Assembly: GCA_964346355.1 (NCBI GenBank)
Contig: CAYFUH010000024.1
Location: forward strand, 1 to 25,151
DNA: 25,151 bases
DNA from: UBA6115 sp964346355
GTDB lineage: Bacteria > Bacillota > Clostridia > Christensenellales > Aristaeellaceae
Direction of reading: 5' to 3'
The position numbers were made by a program, and so were the translations under genes. Position 1 is the first letter of the stretch, and every line of letters begins with the position of its first letter. The notes below the pieces were generated by a model, which had not been told where the DNA came from, ran no database searches, and worked only from the letters and a program-made list of their open reading frames with translations. Below are positions 1-6,645 of this stretch, piece by piece.

Positions 1-1
1 G

Positions 2-61
2 ATGAACCTTTTCCCCGCGTTGGACGACTACATCAGTGAAAGGGGCTTGCCGTTCACATGA
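2..61 (+). CDS. C-terminal tail of a gene cut by the window edge (uncertain)
   Basis: A reading frame open from the first bases ends at TGA (59-61); its last residues read FPALDDYISERGLPFT. Nothing identifies a family. The TGA overlaps an ATG at 58-60 that opens a 15-codon frame ending at 105 (begins MKPTLVRK), the 4-base ATGA overlap typical of coupled genes, but 15 codons is too short to call a gene. This may be the real end of an upstream gene or decayed sequence. Bases 106-171 hold only the ribosome binding site of the next gene. Confidence 0.3.
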   Translation: MNLFPALDDYISERGLPFT

Positions 62-171
62 AACCAACCTTGGTGCGCAAAAACGGCGTCATCAGCCTGC
101 ATTGATGGCGTGCAACGCTGCGAGGACAGGCACTTTGATGATGCGAATACAGTTGAACAGGAGCATTCGGA

Positions 172-1212
172 ATGGGTTTGCATGATGTATACACGGACAT
201 TGCTTCCAAGTTGTCAAAGCTGGATTTTGGCAAAATATGGCCTGGGTTTCATCCCCTCAAGTTCGCCTTGTATGATGACGAAAACTGCTTCTTTGACGGA
301 GAGTATATCGAAAAGACGGATGATTTCTGCGCAAACACCACCATTGCGTACAATCAGGAAAACATTGCCATATGGCGGGTTACAGGTGAAGAAAACCTGG
401 ATATTCTGACCTGCAATATCGTGCATGAAATGTTTCACGCCTATCAGGTCAACCAAGGGTGGGATTGCTGGGCGAACGAGACGGAGGCCCTGCAAAACTA
501 CCAATATATATCGGAGAACCTGAGCGGAAAGCTGTATGAAAACGAGCTGATAGTAGCGCTTGGCGACGCCTTTGATTCAAAAAAATACAAGGAACTTTTG
601 GATGTAAGAGCCTATCGGTGCGCGCGTTTTCCCTATGAATACCAGTACGAAGCCAAAATCGAAGAGATCGAGGGAACGGCCAACTATGTGGAGTGGATGG
701 CACTGCGTCAGTTGGACGAAGCCAAGGCGCATTCCCGTTTTGAGAAAATGAAAACGGCCATTACAGATCCGGGCGCCTTCTTCCCCATCAGGAAGTCCTG
801 CTATTATACCGGGGCTTTGATGATTGTTGTGTCCTTATTGGCGGGGGACTATTCCTATGACAGCACAGATAGACCCCATGCCGTCAGAATCGTCCAAAAA
901 ATGGATGCAGCAGCCGCTGGTTTTGATACAAGCAGGCTGATAAACAGCAAGGTGGAACAGGAAGTTTCATCATACCATCAGGAAACAAAAAGACTGATTG
1001 AAAAAGCCGTCCAGCACAACCATGTCATCTTAAAAGGCCCGCTGGAACTTGTCAGCGTGAACATTTATGATGCAAGATGCCAGGGTGATTACATCACCTC
1101 CAGGTATTTCCTGATGTATCTTGAACATGATGAACAGAAAGTGAAAAACGGCAACTTCATCATCAAAATGAGCGGGCCCAAAACAATCGATCTGGTGTAT
1201 CAATGGGATTAA
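172..1212 (+). CDS. HExxH zinc metallopeptidase-like protein of unknown function
   Basis: I do not recognise the family by name. The 346-residue protein carries HEMFH at residues 85-89, preceded by a hydrophobic NIV, which is the usual look of a zinc-binding HExxH helix. About 78 residues on, EEIEGTANYVEW (164-175) fits the EGxAxY segment that supplies the third zinc ligand in gluzincin-type peptidases, with E167 as candidate. There is no signal peptide or membrane helix, so it is probably cytosolic. The C-terminal ~90 residues look like a separate small domain. The ATG at 172 is preceded by CAGGAG at 158-163, 8 bases upstream. The gene ends three bases before a REP-like repeat. Its base composition is more AT-rich than the genes from 2342 on, suggesting acquired DNA. 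Protease activity is inferred from motifs only. Confidence 0.7.
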   Translation: MGLHDVYTDIASKLSKLDFGKIWPGFHPLKFALYDDENCFFDGEYIEKTDDFCANTTIAYNQENIAIWRVTGEENLDILTCNIVHEMFHAYQVNQGWDCWANETEALQNYQYISENLSGKLYENELIVALGDAFDSKKYKELLDVRAYRCARFPYEYQYEAKIEEIEGTANYVEWMALRQLDEAKAHSRFEKMKTAITDPGAFFPIRKSCYYTGALMIVVSLLAGDYSYDSTDRPHAVRIVQKMDAAAAGFDTSRLINSKVEQEVSSYHQETKRLIEKAVQHNHVILKGPLELVSVNIYDARCQGDYITSRYFLMYLEHDEQKVKNGNFIIKMSGPKTIDLVYQWD

Positions 1213-1214
1213 TT

Positions 1215-1245
1215 AAAAAACACAGGGGACGGACCCCTGTGTTTT
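1215..1245 (-). terminator. Rho-independent terminator formed by repeat copy 1
   Basis: Read on the minus strand, the 12-bp stem 1217-1245 is followed by a run of six T (complement of 1215-1220), giving a good intrinsic terminator for the transglutaminase gene ending at 1293. On the plus strand the stem ends in TTTT directly after the metallopeptidase-like gene, so it may work in both directions. Confidence 0.65.
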
Positions 1246-1293
1246 GCTGATATGACAAGGGAAACACACGCTGATGACCCCTGTGTTTTCCCT
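1215..1293. repeat. REP-like double-hairpin repeat, copy 1
   Basis: The first hairpin has a perfect 12-bp stem (AAAACACAGGGG 1217-1228 with CCCCTGTGTTTT 1234-1245) and a 5-base loop ACGGA. The second pairs 1258-1268 (AGGGAAACACA) with 1282-1293 (TGTGTTTTCCCT), with one bulged A. Bases 1215-1267 are identical to 2104-2156 in copy 2. The second hairpins differ in loop but keep their stems, as expected when structure is selected. From general knowledge, hairpins with a GGGGACGG-type core are dispersed in many Firmicutes genomes and are often linked to Y1/TnpA_REP transposases; none is present here. The element sits between two convergent genes. Confidence 0.8.
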
Positions 1294-2018
1294 TACTGAT
1301 CCTCGCCCATAATCCACTGATGATGATGTTCGCTGTGGATGAGTTTCATATAATAAGGATTCGGTGGCGTAACAGCATAATTATTGCTTGAATCCATAGG
1401 ATTATATTCATTGATAGCAAGAGCGTGAAACATGGCCCTGTATTCCTCTGGATAGTCTTTCATCAGCTCAGGATCTTGCAGTACATCATCAGCGCTAAGC
1501 GGGCGTTTGTCGTAGAATAGATATCCAAATGTAAAATCTGCAAGTCCGAAATGATTCTCATAAAATGCTTCGCCTAACACATGCCCGTTATATGCTTTTT
1601 CTAGATTCGCTACATGCACAATCCTGCAAGGGATTCCAAGGCATTGCAACAAAACCGCGCCAACCCTTGTTATATCTGTGCACCAGTCCGTTCCACGCTG
1701 AATGATTTGCTTTTCCGTTCCGCCAAACAGCATCCGGTCGAAATCAGCATCATAGTTTGACGCGATTTCACTGGTGAATTTCAAAACTCTTTTCACCGTT
1801 TGTTTGCTGTCAAAGCTTTGGAATTGCTTGGCAAAATCATATAGTTCATGACTTCTTGTATCCGGTAAACTGACCTGTGAATAGAGGTGCTCACGCGAAT
1901 GAGAATCCAGACGAATCATGTGTCGAAGAAACGCATGATCTATCGATTCCGGCGCATGAAGATCGTGCCTGAACATATGTTCATAGGCTTTTCCGAAAAC
2001 ACCATATCCTTTTTGCAC
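1293..2018 (-). CDS. Transglutaminase-like superfamily protein
   Basis: A 241-residue protein whose middle matches the transglutaminase/cysteine-peptidase core. RGTDWCTDITRVGAVLL gives the nucleophile C113, NGHVLGEAFY gives H146, and FGLADFTFGY gives D161, a complete Cys-His-Asp triad with normal spacing. Family members hydrolyse or cross-link amide bonds; the substrate here is unknown. There is no signal peptide, so it is likely cytosolic. The N-terminal ~90 residues are helical and unassigned, and the C-terminus is rich in His and Tyr. The start is GTG at 2018, with GAAGAGG about 6 bases upstream. The gene is AT-rich relative to the transporters, has its own promoter and lies between two directly oriented REP-like repeats, so it looks like a separately acquired cargo gene. 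Confidence 0.75.
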   Translation of the reverse strand: MQKGYGVFGKAYEHMFRHDLHAPESIDHAFLRHMIRLDSHSREHLYSQVSLPDTRSHELYDFAKQFQSFDSKQTVKRVLKFTSEIASNYDADFDRMLFGGTEKQIIQRGTDWCTDITRVGAVLLQCLGIPCRIVHVANLEKAYNGHVLGEAFYENHFGLADFTFGYLFYDKRPLSADDVLQDPELMKDYPEEYRAMFHALAINEYNPMDSSNNYAVTPPNPYYMKLIHSEHHHQWIMGEDQ

Positions 2019-2074
2019 GCTGACCTCTTCAAATTCAATTGTCTACCAAGTGTTTTTGTCGTATCGCGTACTTT

Positions 2075-2083
2075 ATTATAGCA
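2075..2083 (-). promoter_or_regulatory. Extended -10 promoter of the transglutaminase gene
   Basis: On the minus strand the sequence reads TGCTATAAT, an extended -10 (TGn followed by a perfect TATAAT at 2080-2075). No clear -35 is seen 16-18 bases upstream, consistent with an extended -10 promoter. It would give a leader of roughly 50 bases before the GTG at 2018. Confidence 0.6.
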
Positions 2084-2102
2084 TATCAGAAAAACTCCCC
2101 CC

Positions 2103-2134
2103 AAAAAAACACAGGGGACGGACCCCTGTGTTTT
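2103..2134 (-). terminator. Terminator downstream of mmsB, within repeat copy 2
   Basis: On the minus strand the 12-bp stem (2134-2106) is followed by seven T (complement of 2103-2109). If the 55-base contig overlap is collapsed, it lies about 50 bases after the mmsB stop and would end the chvE-mmsA-mmsB transcript. Confidence 0.6.
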
Positions 2135-2181
2135 GCTGATATGACAAGGGAAACACGCACTTGTGACCCTTGTGTTTCCCT
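2104..2181. repeat. REP-like double-hairpin repeat, copy 2
   Basis: Same layout and orientation as copy 1, 889 bases away: 12-bp stem 2106-2117 with 2123-2134 and loop ACGGA, then a second, perfect 10-bp stem AGGGAAACAC (2147-2156) with GTGTTTCCCT (2172-2181). Bases 2104-2156 are identical to 1215-1267. Its right end (2167-2181) is repeated after the N gap at 2322-2336, five bases from the mmsB stop, so in the joined sequence this repeat abuts mmsB. Confidence 0.8.
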
Positions 2182-2221
2182 ATGTTTCAGGCTGCCTGCT
2201 TTCTGCGGAAGAGGCGGGCGA

Positions 2222-2321
2222 NNNNNNNNNNNNNNNNNNNNNNNNNNNNNNNNNNNNNNNNNNNNNNNNNNNNNNNNNNNNNNNNNNNNNNNNNNNNNNN
2301 NNNNNNNNNNNNNNNNNNNNN
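2222..2321. other. 100-N scaffold gap with duplicated 55-base flanks
   Basis: Exactly 100 N. The 55 bases before it (2167-2221) recur after it (2322-2376), covering the end of repeat copy 2 and the last codons of mmsB. This is the signature of two overlapping contigs joined by a fixed-length gap, not a biological duplication. The C-terminal codons of mmsB therefore appear twice. Confidence 0.9.
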
Positions 2322-2341
2322 CCCTTGTGTTTCCCTATGTT

Positions 2342-3565
2342 TCAGGCTGCCTGCTTTCTGCGGAAGAGGCGGGCGATGAAGCCCAGGTTGATCTTCTGCT
2401 TGCTGATGACGTCAAAGGCCACCGCGGTGAGGAGCACCAGGCCCTTCACCACCTGCTGCACGTCAATGGACACGCCCATGATGGACATCCCGTTGTTGAG
2501 CACGCCCATAATCAAGGCGCCAATCAAGGTGCCGCCCACGGTGCCGATGCCGCCGTAGGCGGACGCGCCGCCGATGAAGCAGGCGCCGATGGCGTCCAAC
2601 TCAAACCCAATGCCCGCCTGGGGGGAGGAGGAGTTGAGCCGTGCTGCGAACACCAGGCCCGCCACAGCGGCCAGGAAGCTCATGTTGACATAGGCCAAAA
2701 ACTTGATTTTGTCTGTCTTCACACCCGACAGCCGCGCGGCCTTCTCGTTGCCGCCCACCGCGTACAGATGCCGCCCCAGCACGGTCTTGCTGGTTAAGTA
2801 GGAGTACATGATCAGCACGATGCCCACGGTGATCAGCACCACCGGCGCGCCGGTGTGGTTGGCCAGGATGTAGAAGAAATAGATGATGGCCGCGCTGATG
2901 ACACCGGCGCGCACCAGGGTGGTCACCAGGTTTTCATAGCTGTAGCCCTTGCGCTTGCGGTCCTGGCGGCGCTTCACTTCCATCACAACCACCGCCAGCG
3001 CAATGACAATGCCGATGATCAGGCTGGTCACGTTGCGCAGCGGCACATTGGGGAAGATCCCGCCCAGGAAGTTCCCGATGGCGCCGGTGGTCAGCTGCGT
3101 GAACCTGGCCGGGAAGGGCGCGATGGTCAGCCCCTGCAGCACAATCAAAGTCAGCCCGCGGAAGACCAGCTGGCCCGAGAGCGTCACAATAAAGCTGGGG
3201 ATGCGCACATAGGCAATCCAGAAGCCGTGCCAGATGCCGATCAAAATACCGATGAGCAGGCACAAAAAGACCGACACATAGGGGTCCCACTTCCAGGTAA
3301 TCATAAAGGTGCCGGCGCAGGCGCCCACAAAGGCGACCACCGAGCCGACGGACAGGTCAATGTTGCCGCCGGTCAAAATACATACCAGCATACCCACCGC
3401 CAGCAGCACCACATAGGCGTTCTGGTTGATGAGGTTGAACACGTTCATGGGCTTTAGCAAAATGCCGCGGGTGAGCACCTGGAAGAAAATAATGATCACC
3501 ACCAGCGTGATAAGCATCACGAACTGTTTAAGGTTTTTTGACAATGCCGATTTCATTCTGCTCAT
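2342..3565 (-). CDS. mmsB: Multiple-monosaccharide ABC transporter permease
   Basis: A 407-residue membrane protein of the BPD_transp_2 (RbsC/XylH/GguB) family that forms the channel for sugar import with MmsA and ChvE. Hydrophobic helices begin at about residue 14 (FVMLITLVVIIIFFQVL). The segment GGNIDLSVGSVVAF (about 66-79) is the conserved start of these permeases. A charged cytoplasmic stretch near the middle (VKRRQDRKRKG) splits the two halves, and GGIGTVGGTLIGALIMG near the C-terminus is the family's ATPase-contact region. Length is normal for GguB-type permeases. The ATG overlaps the mmsA stop by four bases (ATGA), implying translational coupling, with an AAGGGGG site inside the end of mmsA. 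It is the last gene of the operon. The sugar is not determined by sequence; relatives carry xylose, arabinose, glucose or galactose. Confidence 0.92.
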   Translation of the reverse strand: MSRMKSALSKNLKQFVMLITLVVIIIFFQVLTRGILLKPMNVFNLINQNAYVVLLAVGMLVCILTGGNIDLSVGSVVAFVGACAGTFMITWKWDPYVSVFLCLLIGILIGIWHGFWIAYVRIPSFIVTLSGQLVFRGLTLIVLQGLTIAPFPARFTQLTTGAIGNFLGGIFPNVPLRNVTSLIIGIVIALAVVVMEVKRRQDRKRKGYSYENLVTTLVRAGVISAAIIYFFYILANHTGAPVVLITVGIVLIMYSYLTSKTVLGRHLYAVGGNEKAARLSGVKTDKIKFLAYVNMSFLAAVAGLVFAARLNSSSPQAGIGFELDAIGACFIGGASAYGGIGTVGGTLIGALIMGVLNNGMSIMGVSIDVQQVVKGLVLLTAVAFDVISKQKINLGFIARLFRRKQAA

Positions 3566-5109
3566 GCTGTTTGCGCCCCCTTGCTCGCCTGCATAATGGT
3601 ATCCATGATGATTTCCTGTGTTACCTCTGCCCGGTCCATCTCGCCCACGATTTTGCCCTCCACCATGATGTAGATGCGGTCACACATGCCCAGCAGTTCC
3701 GGCAGTTCGGAAGAAATCATGAGGACGGCCTTGCCCTCTGACACCAGGTCGTTGATGATGCTGTAAATCTCGTACTTCGCGCCAACGTCAATGCCGCGGG
3801 TGGGCTCATCCAGCATCATGATGTCGGGCTTTGAGAACATCCACTTGCCCAGCAGCACCTTTTGCTGGTTGCCGCCGGACAGGTTGCCCACCTGCTGCTC
3901 CACATCCGGCGTGCGGATGTTGAGCTGCTGGCGGTAATCCTCCGCCGCGTGCTGCTCTTTATCTTTATCAATCACACCGCGGGAGGAGACCAGGTTTAAC
4001 CTGGAGAGCGTGATGTTGTGCTTGATGGATTCCGCCAGCACCAGCCCGTCGCCCTTCCTGTCCTCGGTGATGTAAGCAAAGCCGTGCGCGATCGCGTCCG
4101 CCGCGCTGTTTAAATCAAGCGTCTGGCCGTCCTTTTTGACGGTGCCGGATATCTTGGCGCCGTAGACCTTGCCAAACACGCTCTGGCACAGCTCGGTCCG
4201 GCCCGCGCCAATCAGCCCCGCGATGCCCACCACCTCGCCCCGGCGCACGTTGAGGGACACGTTGTCCACCACCCTGCGCTCTGTAAACAGCGGGTGATAG
4301 ACCGTCCAGTCCTCAATCTCCAACAATTTTTCGCCAATTTGCGGCCGGCGCTTGGGGAAGCGGTCCACCATCTCCCGGCCCACCATGCCGCGGATGATGC
4401 GCGGCTCGCTGATGGCCTCGGCGCGGTTGTCCAGCGTCTCAATGGTGGCGCCGTCGCGGATGACGGTAATCTTGTCCGCCACATAGGCGATCTCGTTTAA
4501 TTTGTGGGAGATCATGATGCAGGTGATGCCCCGCTCCTCCCGGAACTTCTTCAGCAGGTTCAGCAGGTTTAGGCTGTCCTCATCATTCAGGGAGCTGGTG
4601 GGCTCATCCAGAATCAGCAACCGGACATTCTTGGCCAGCGCCTTGGCGATCTCCACCAGCTGCTGCTTGCCCACGCCGATGTCCTTAATTAAGGTGCGCG
4701 GGTTTTCGTGCAGGCCCACCTCCCGCATGTGCTTCTGCGCGTTTTGGTAAGTCAAATCCCAGTTGATGCCGCCAAAGCCTGTTTGCTCATTGCCCAGGAA
4801 CATGTTCTCGCCAATGGACAAATAGGGGACCAGCGCCAGCTCCTGGTGGATGATGACGATGCCCAGCTGCTCCGAATCCCGGATGCTCCCAAAGCGGCAC
4901 TCCTGTCCGTCATAGATGATGTCACCCTCGTAGGAGCCATAGGGGTACACGCCCGAGAGCACGTTCATCAGCGTGGACTTGCCCGCGCCGTTCTCGCCCA
5001 CAATGGCGTGGATCTCCCCCTCCTGCACCGTCAGGTTGACGTTGCTCAGCGCCTTCACGCCCGGGAAGGTCTTGGTGATGTTGCGCATTTCCAGCAGGAC
5101 GCCGGCCAT
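3562..5109 (-). CDS. mmsA: Multiple-monosaccharide ABC transporter ATP-binding protein
   Basis: A 515-residue double ATPase of the RbsA/XylG/GguA type that powers sugar import. NBD1 has Walker A GENGAGKS (38-45), a divergent signature around IGVGKQQLVEIAKAL (144-158) and Walker B LLILDEPTSSL (164-174). NBD2 has the family's degenerate Walker A GLIGAGRTEL without lysine, a canonical LSGGNQQK signature and Walker B MMLDEPTRGIDVG. This asymmetry is normal here and means only one half is fully catalytic. The ATG at 5109 follows a GGGGG site 6-10 bases upstream. It lies 72 bases downstream of chvE, separated by a stable hairpin, and overlaps mmsB by four bases. Confidence 0.93.
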   Translation of the reverse strand: MAGVLLEMRNITKTFPGVKALSNVNLTVQEGEIHAIVGENGAGKSTLMNVLSGVYPYGSYEGDIIYDGQECRFGSIRDSEQLGIVIIHQELALVPYLSIGENMFLGNEQTGFGGINWDLTYQNAQKHMREVGLHENPRTLIKDIGVGKQQLVEIAKALAKNVRLLILDEPTSSLNDEDSLNLLNLLKKFREERGITCIMISHKLNEIAYVADKITVIRDGATIETLDNRAEAISEPRIIRGMVGREMVDRFPKRRPQIGEKLLEIEDWTVYHPLFTERRVVDNVSLNVRRGEVVGIAGLIGAGRTELCQSVFGKVYGAKISGTVKKDGQTLDLNSAADAIAHGFAYITEDRKGDGLVLAESIKHNITLSRLNLVSSRGVIDKDKEQHAAEDYRQQLNIRTPDVEQQVGNLSGGNQQKVLLGKWMFSKPDIMMLDEPTRGIDVGAKYEIYSIINDLVSEGKAVLMISSELPELLGMCDRIYIMVEGKIVGEMDRAEVTQEIIMDTIMQASKGAQTA

Positions 5110-5136
5110 CGTAATCCCCCTTTTTCAAGCAGTGAG

Positions 5137-5165
5137 GGGAAGGCGGCGCAAAACGCCGCCTTCCC
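5137..5165 (-). promoter_or_regulatory. Intercistronic hairpin between chvE and mmsA
   Basis: A perfect 12-bp stem, GGGAAGGCGGCG (5137-5148) with CGCCGCCTTCCC (5154-5165), and a 5-base loop. No T run follows on the minus strand, so it is probably not a terminator. Such hairpins after binding-protein genes commonly protect the upstream mRNA from 3' decay and raise the amount of binding protein relative to the membrane parts; that role is inferred. Confidence 0.65.
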
Positions 5166-5181
5166 GGTTTTCATCAGTGAA

Positions 5182-6234
5182 TCAGTCGACCTTCAGCTGG
5201 TCCTCAGTGTAGTAGCCGGAGTCAATCAGCAGCTCTTTGTAGTTGTTGATGTCGGCAAACACGGGGTCGCACAGGAAGGAGGGAACAACCTTCACGCCGT
5301 TGTCATAGGTTTCGGTGTCGTTCACGGGCACTTCCTCACCCTTTAAGATGGCGTCCACCATCGTAACCACCTGGGCGGCCAGGGTACGGGTGTCCTTGAA
5401 CACGCTCATCGCCTGGTAGCCCTTGATGATGTTCTGGGTGTTGGCAACGTCGCAGTCCTGGCCGGTGACCAGCGGGAAATCATCCAGCGTGTAGCCGGCG
5501 GCAATCAGGGAGTTGGTGATGCCCAGCGCCAGGGAGTCGTTGGGGGAGAGGACAGCGTCCAGCTTGGTGCCATCGGCATAGCCGGTGAGCAGGTTGTCCA
5601 TGCGGGCCTGCGCGTCCTTGGTGCCCCAGCCCAAGATGGCGATCTTCTCAAACTCGGTCTGGCCGGATTTGACGACAATCTTGCCGGATTCGTAGTAGGG
5701 CTTTAAGATATCCCACGCGCCGCCGTGGAAGTAACGGGCGTTGTTGTCGTCCGGGGAGCCGGCGAACAGCTCGAAGTTAAACGGGCCTTCCGCGTTTTTC
5801 AGATCCAGCTTTTCTTCGATGAACAGGCCCTGGATGGTGCCCACCTTGTAGTTGTCAAAGGTGGCGTAGTAGTCCACATGCGGCGTGTCGGTGAGCAGGC
5901 GGTCATAGGCGATGATCTTGATGTTGTTTTCCGCAGCCTGCGCAAGCACGGTGCCCAGCGCAGAGCCGTCGATGGAAGCCACAACCAGCACTTCCGCGCC
6001 GCCCAAGATCATGTTTTCGATCTGGGAGACCTGGGTCGCCACGTCGTTGTTGGCATACTGCAGGTCAACCTCATAGCCGGCTTTTTCCAGCTGCTCTTTC
6101 ATGTTGGCGCCGTCCTGGTTCCAGCGCTGCAGGGAGTTGGTCGGCATCACAACGCCCACCTTGCTCGCAGCCAGGGCAGAGCCGGCGCTGAGCAGGAGAA
6201 CAGTGACCAGTAACAGGGATAGCAGTTTCTTCAT
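5182..6234 (-). CDS. chvE: Multiple sugar-binding protein of the ABC importer
   Basis: A 350-residue periplasmic-binding-protein fold (Peripla_BP_4) that captures sugar outside the membrane and delivers it to MmsAB. Residues 1-22 form a signal peptide (MKK, hydrophobic core, ALA before ASK). Family hallmarks include MPTNSLQRWNQDG at about 30-42, IIAYDRLL, SPNDSLALGI and TGQDCDVANTQNIIKGYQ followed by VFKDTRTLA, close to ChvE of Agrobacterium. The signal sequence has no lipobox cysteine, so the protein is predicted to be cleaved by signal peptidase I rather than lipid-anchored, which is odd for a Gram-positive binding protein. The ATG has AAGGAG about 7 bases upstream. First gene of the operon, preceded by a ~140-base leader with two hairpins. 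Confidence 0.92.
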   Translation of the reverse strand: MKKLLSLLLVTVLLLSAGSALAASKVGVVMPTNSLQRWNQDGANMKEQLEKAGYEVDLQYANNDVATQVSQIENMILGGAEVLVVASIDGSALGTVLAQAAENNIKIIAYDRLLTDTPHVDYYATFDNYKVGTIQGLFIEEKLDLKNAEGPFNFELFAGSPDDNNARYFHGGAWDILKPYYESGKIVVKSGQTEFEKIAILGWGTKDAQARMDNLLTGYADGTKLDAVLSPNDSLALGITNSLIAAGYTLDDFPLVTGQDCDVANTQNIIKGYQAMSVFKDTRTLAAQVVTMVDAILKGEEVPVNDTETYDNGVKVVPSFLCDPVFADINNYKELLIDSGYYTEDQLKVD

Positions 6235-6256
6235 AGGTACACTCCTTTTATTTTAC

Positions 6257-6272
6257 AAGGCGTCCTCGCCTT
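6257..6272 (-). promoter_or_regulatory. Leader hairpin just upstream of the chvE ribosome binding site
   Basis: AAGGCG (6257-6262) pairs with CGCCTT (6267-6272) around a 4-base loop, ending about 8 bases before the AAGGAG site of chvE. The same AAGGCG/CGCCTT arms occur in the upstream leader hairpin at 6354-6371, so the two could exchange partners. No T run follows. Function unknown; mRNA stabilisation or translation control is possible. Confidence 0.4.
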
Positions 6273-6353
6273 ATATTCCGTTGTGGTGTCATGATCCGCC
6301 GCGGGTTCATGAACATGGGCTTCATTCAAGGGCTGTTTGTGGTTGTTTCGCCT

Positions 6354-6371
6354 AAGGCGCGCACGCGCCTT
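6354..6371. promoter_or_regulatory. Palindrome near the start of the chvE leader
   Basis: AAGGCGCG (6354-6361) and CGCGCCTT (6364-6371) are perfect inverted arms two bases apart, close to the predicted chvE transcription start (about 6375). It could be an RNA hairpin at the 5' end of the leader or a DNA operator. Confidence 0.4.
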
Positions 6372-6381
6372 GCTGTGCATA

Positions 6382-6410
6382 ATCTTACAATATTGTTTGC
6401 GCGGTGTCAA
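6382..6410 (-). promoter_or_regulatory. Sigma-A promoter of chvE-mmsA-mmsB
   Basis: On the minus strand a perfect -35 TTGACA (6410-6405) is followed by a 17-base spacer and TAAGAT (6387-6382, 4 of 6 consensus). It predicts a start near 6375 and a leader of about 140 bases. A palindrome overlaps the -35 box. Confidence 0.6.
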
Positions 6411-6417
6411 TCGATTG
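6408..6417. promoter_or_regulatory. Possible LacI-family operator overlapping the chvE -35 box
   Basis: CAATCGATTG is a perfect 10-bp palindrome with the central CG typical of LacI-family operators, and it overlaps the -35 TTGACA. A protein bound here would block RNA polymerase. The same site reappears at 6534-6543 only because the contig end is duplicated. Its AATCGATT core also occurs at the start site of the opp-type operon (18390-18397). No regulator gene lies in the window. Confidence 0.45.
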
Positions 6418-6420
6418 CGC

Positions 6421-6520
6421 NNNNNNNNNNNNNNNNNNNNNNNNNNNNNNNNNNNNNNNNNNNNNNNNNNNNNNNNNNNNNNNNNNNNNNNNNNNNNNNN
6501 NNNNNNNNNNNNNNNNNNNN
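6421..6520. other. 100-N scaffold gap with duplicated 26-base flanks
   Basis: Exactly 100 N; the 26 bases before it (6395-6420) recur directly after it (6521-6546). Collapsing the overlap gives a continuous intergenic region between the divergent chvE and CNNM genes. No coding sequence appears interrupted. Confidence 0.9.
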
Positions 6521-6582
6521 GTTTGCGCGGTGTCAATCGATTGCGCACACGCAAGCCCGCTTGAAGCAGCCCGCCCCGGCAT

Positions 6583-6611
6583 TTGCCATTCCCAAAAAAT
6601 CCCTGTATAAT
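6583..6611 (+). promoter_or_regulatory. Sigma-A promoter of the CNNM gene
   Basis: TTGCCA (6583-6588, 5 of 6 consensus), a 17-base spacer, and a perfect TATAAT (6606-6611). The start would be near 6618, giving a very short leader before the AAGGAG at 6627-6632. It drives the CNNM gene and perhaps the exporter pair downstream. Confidence 0.7.
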
Positions 6612-6645
6612 CAGCCCACTACAATGAAGGAGTGTGACGTCCCGC

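Noticed and set aside
1215..2181. Paired hairpin repeats as a possible CRISPR or MITE with target duplications
   Set aside because: Only two copies, spaced by a whole gene, without spacers or clear terminal duplications; REP-like element fits better.
2167..2376. 55-base direct repeat at the end of mmsB as an attachment site or duplication
   Set aside because: The copies touch the two ends of a 100-N gap exactly, so it is an assembly overlap.
2039..2797. Plus-strand open frame crossing the first N gap
   Set aside because: It exists only because N codons are read through; its right part is antisense to mmsB and resembles no protein.
2855..3457. 200-codon plus-strand frame opposite mmsB
   Set aside because: Shadow frame with repeated His/Gln/Asp composition, no ribosome binding site and no family resemblance.
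3562..5109. Missing Walker A lysine in the second half of MmsA as a mutation
   Set aside because: GLIGAGRTE without lysine is normal in RbsA/XylG-type double ATPases.
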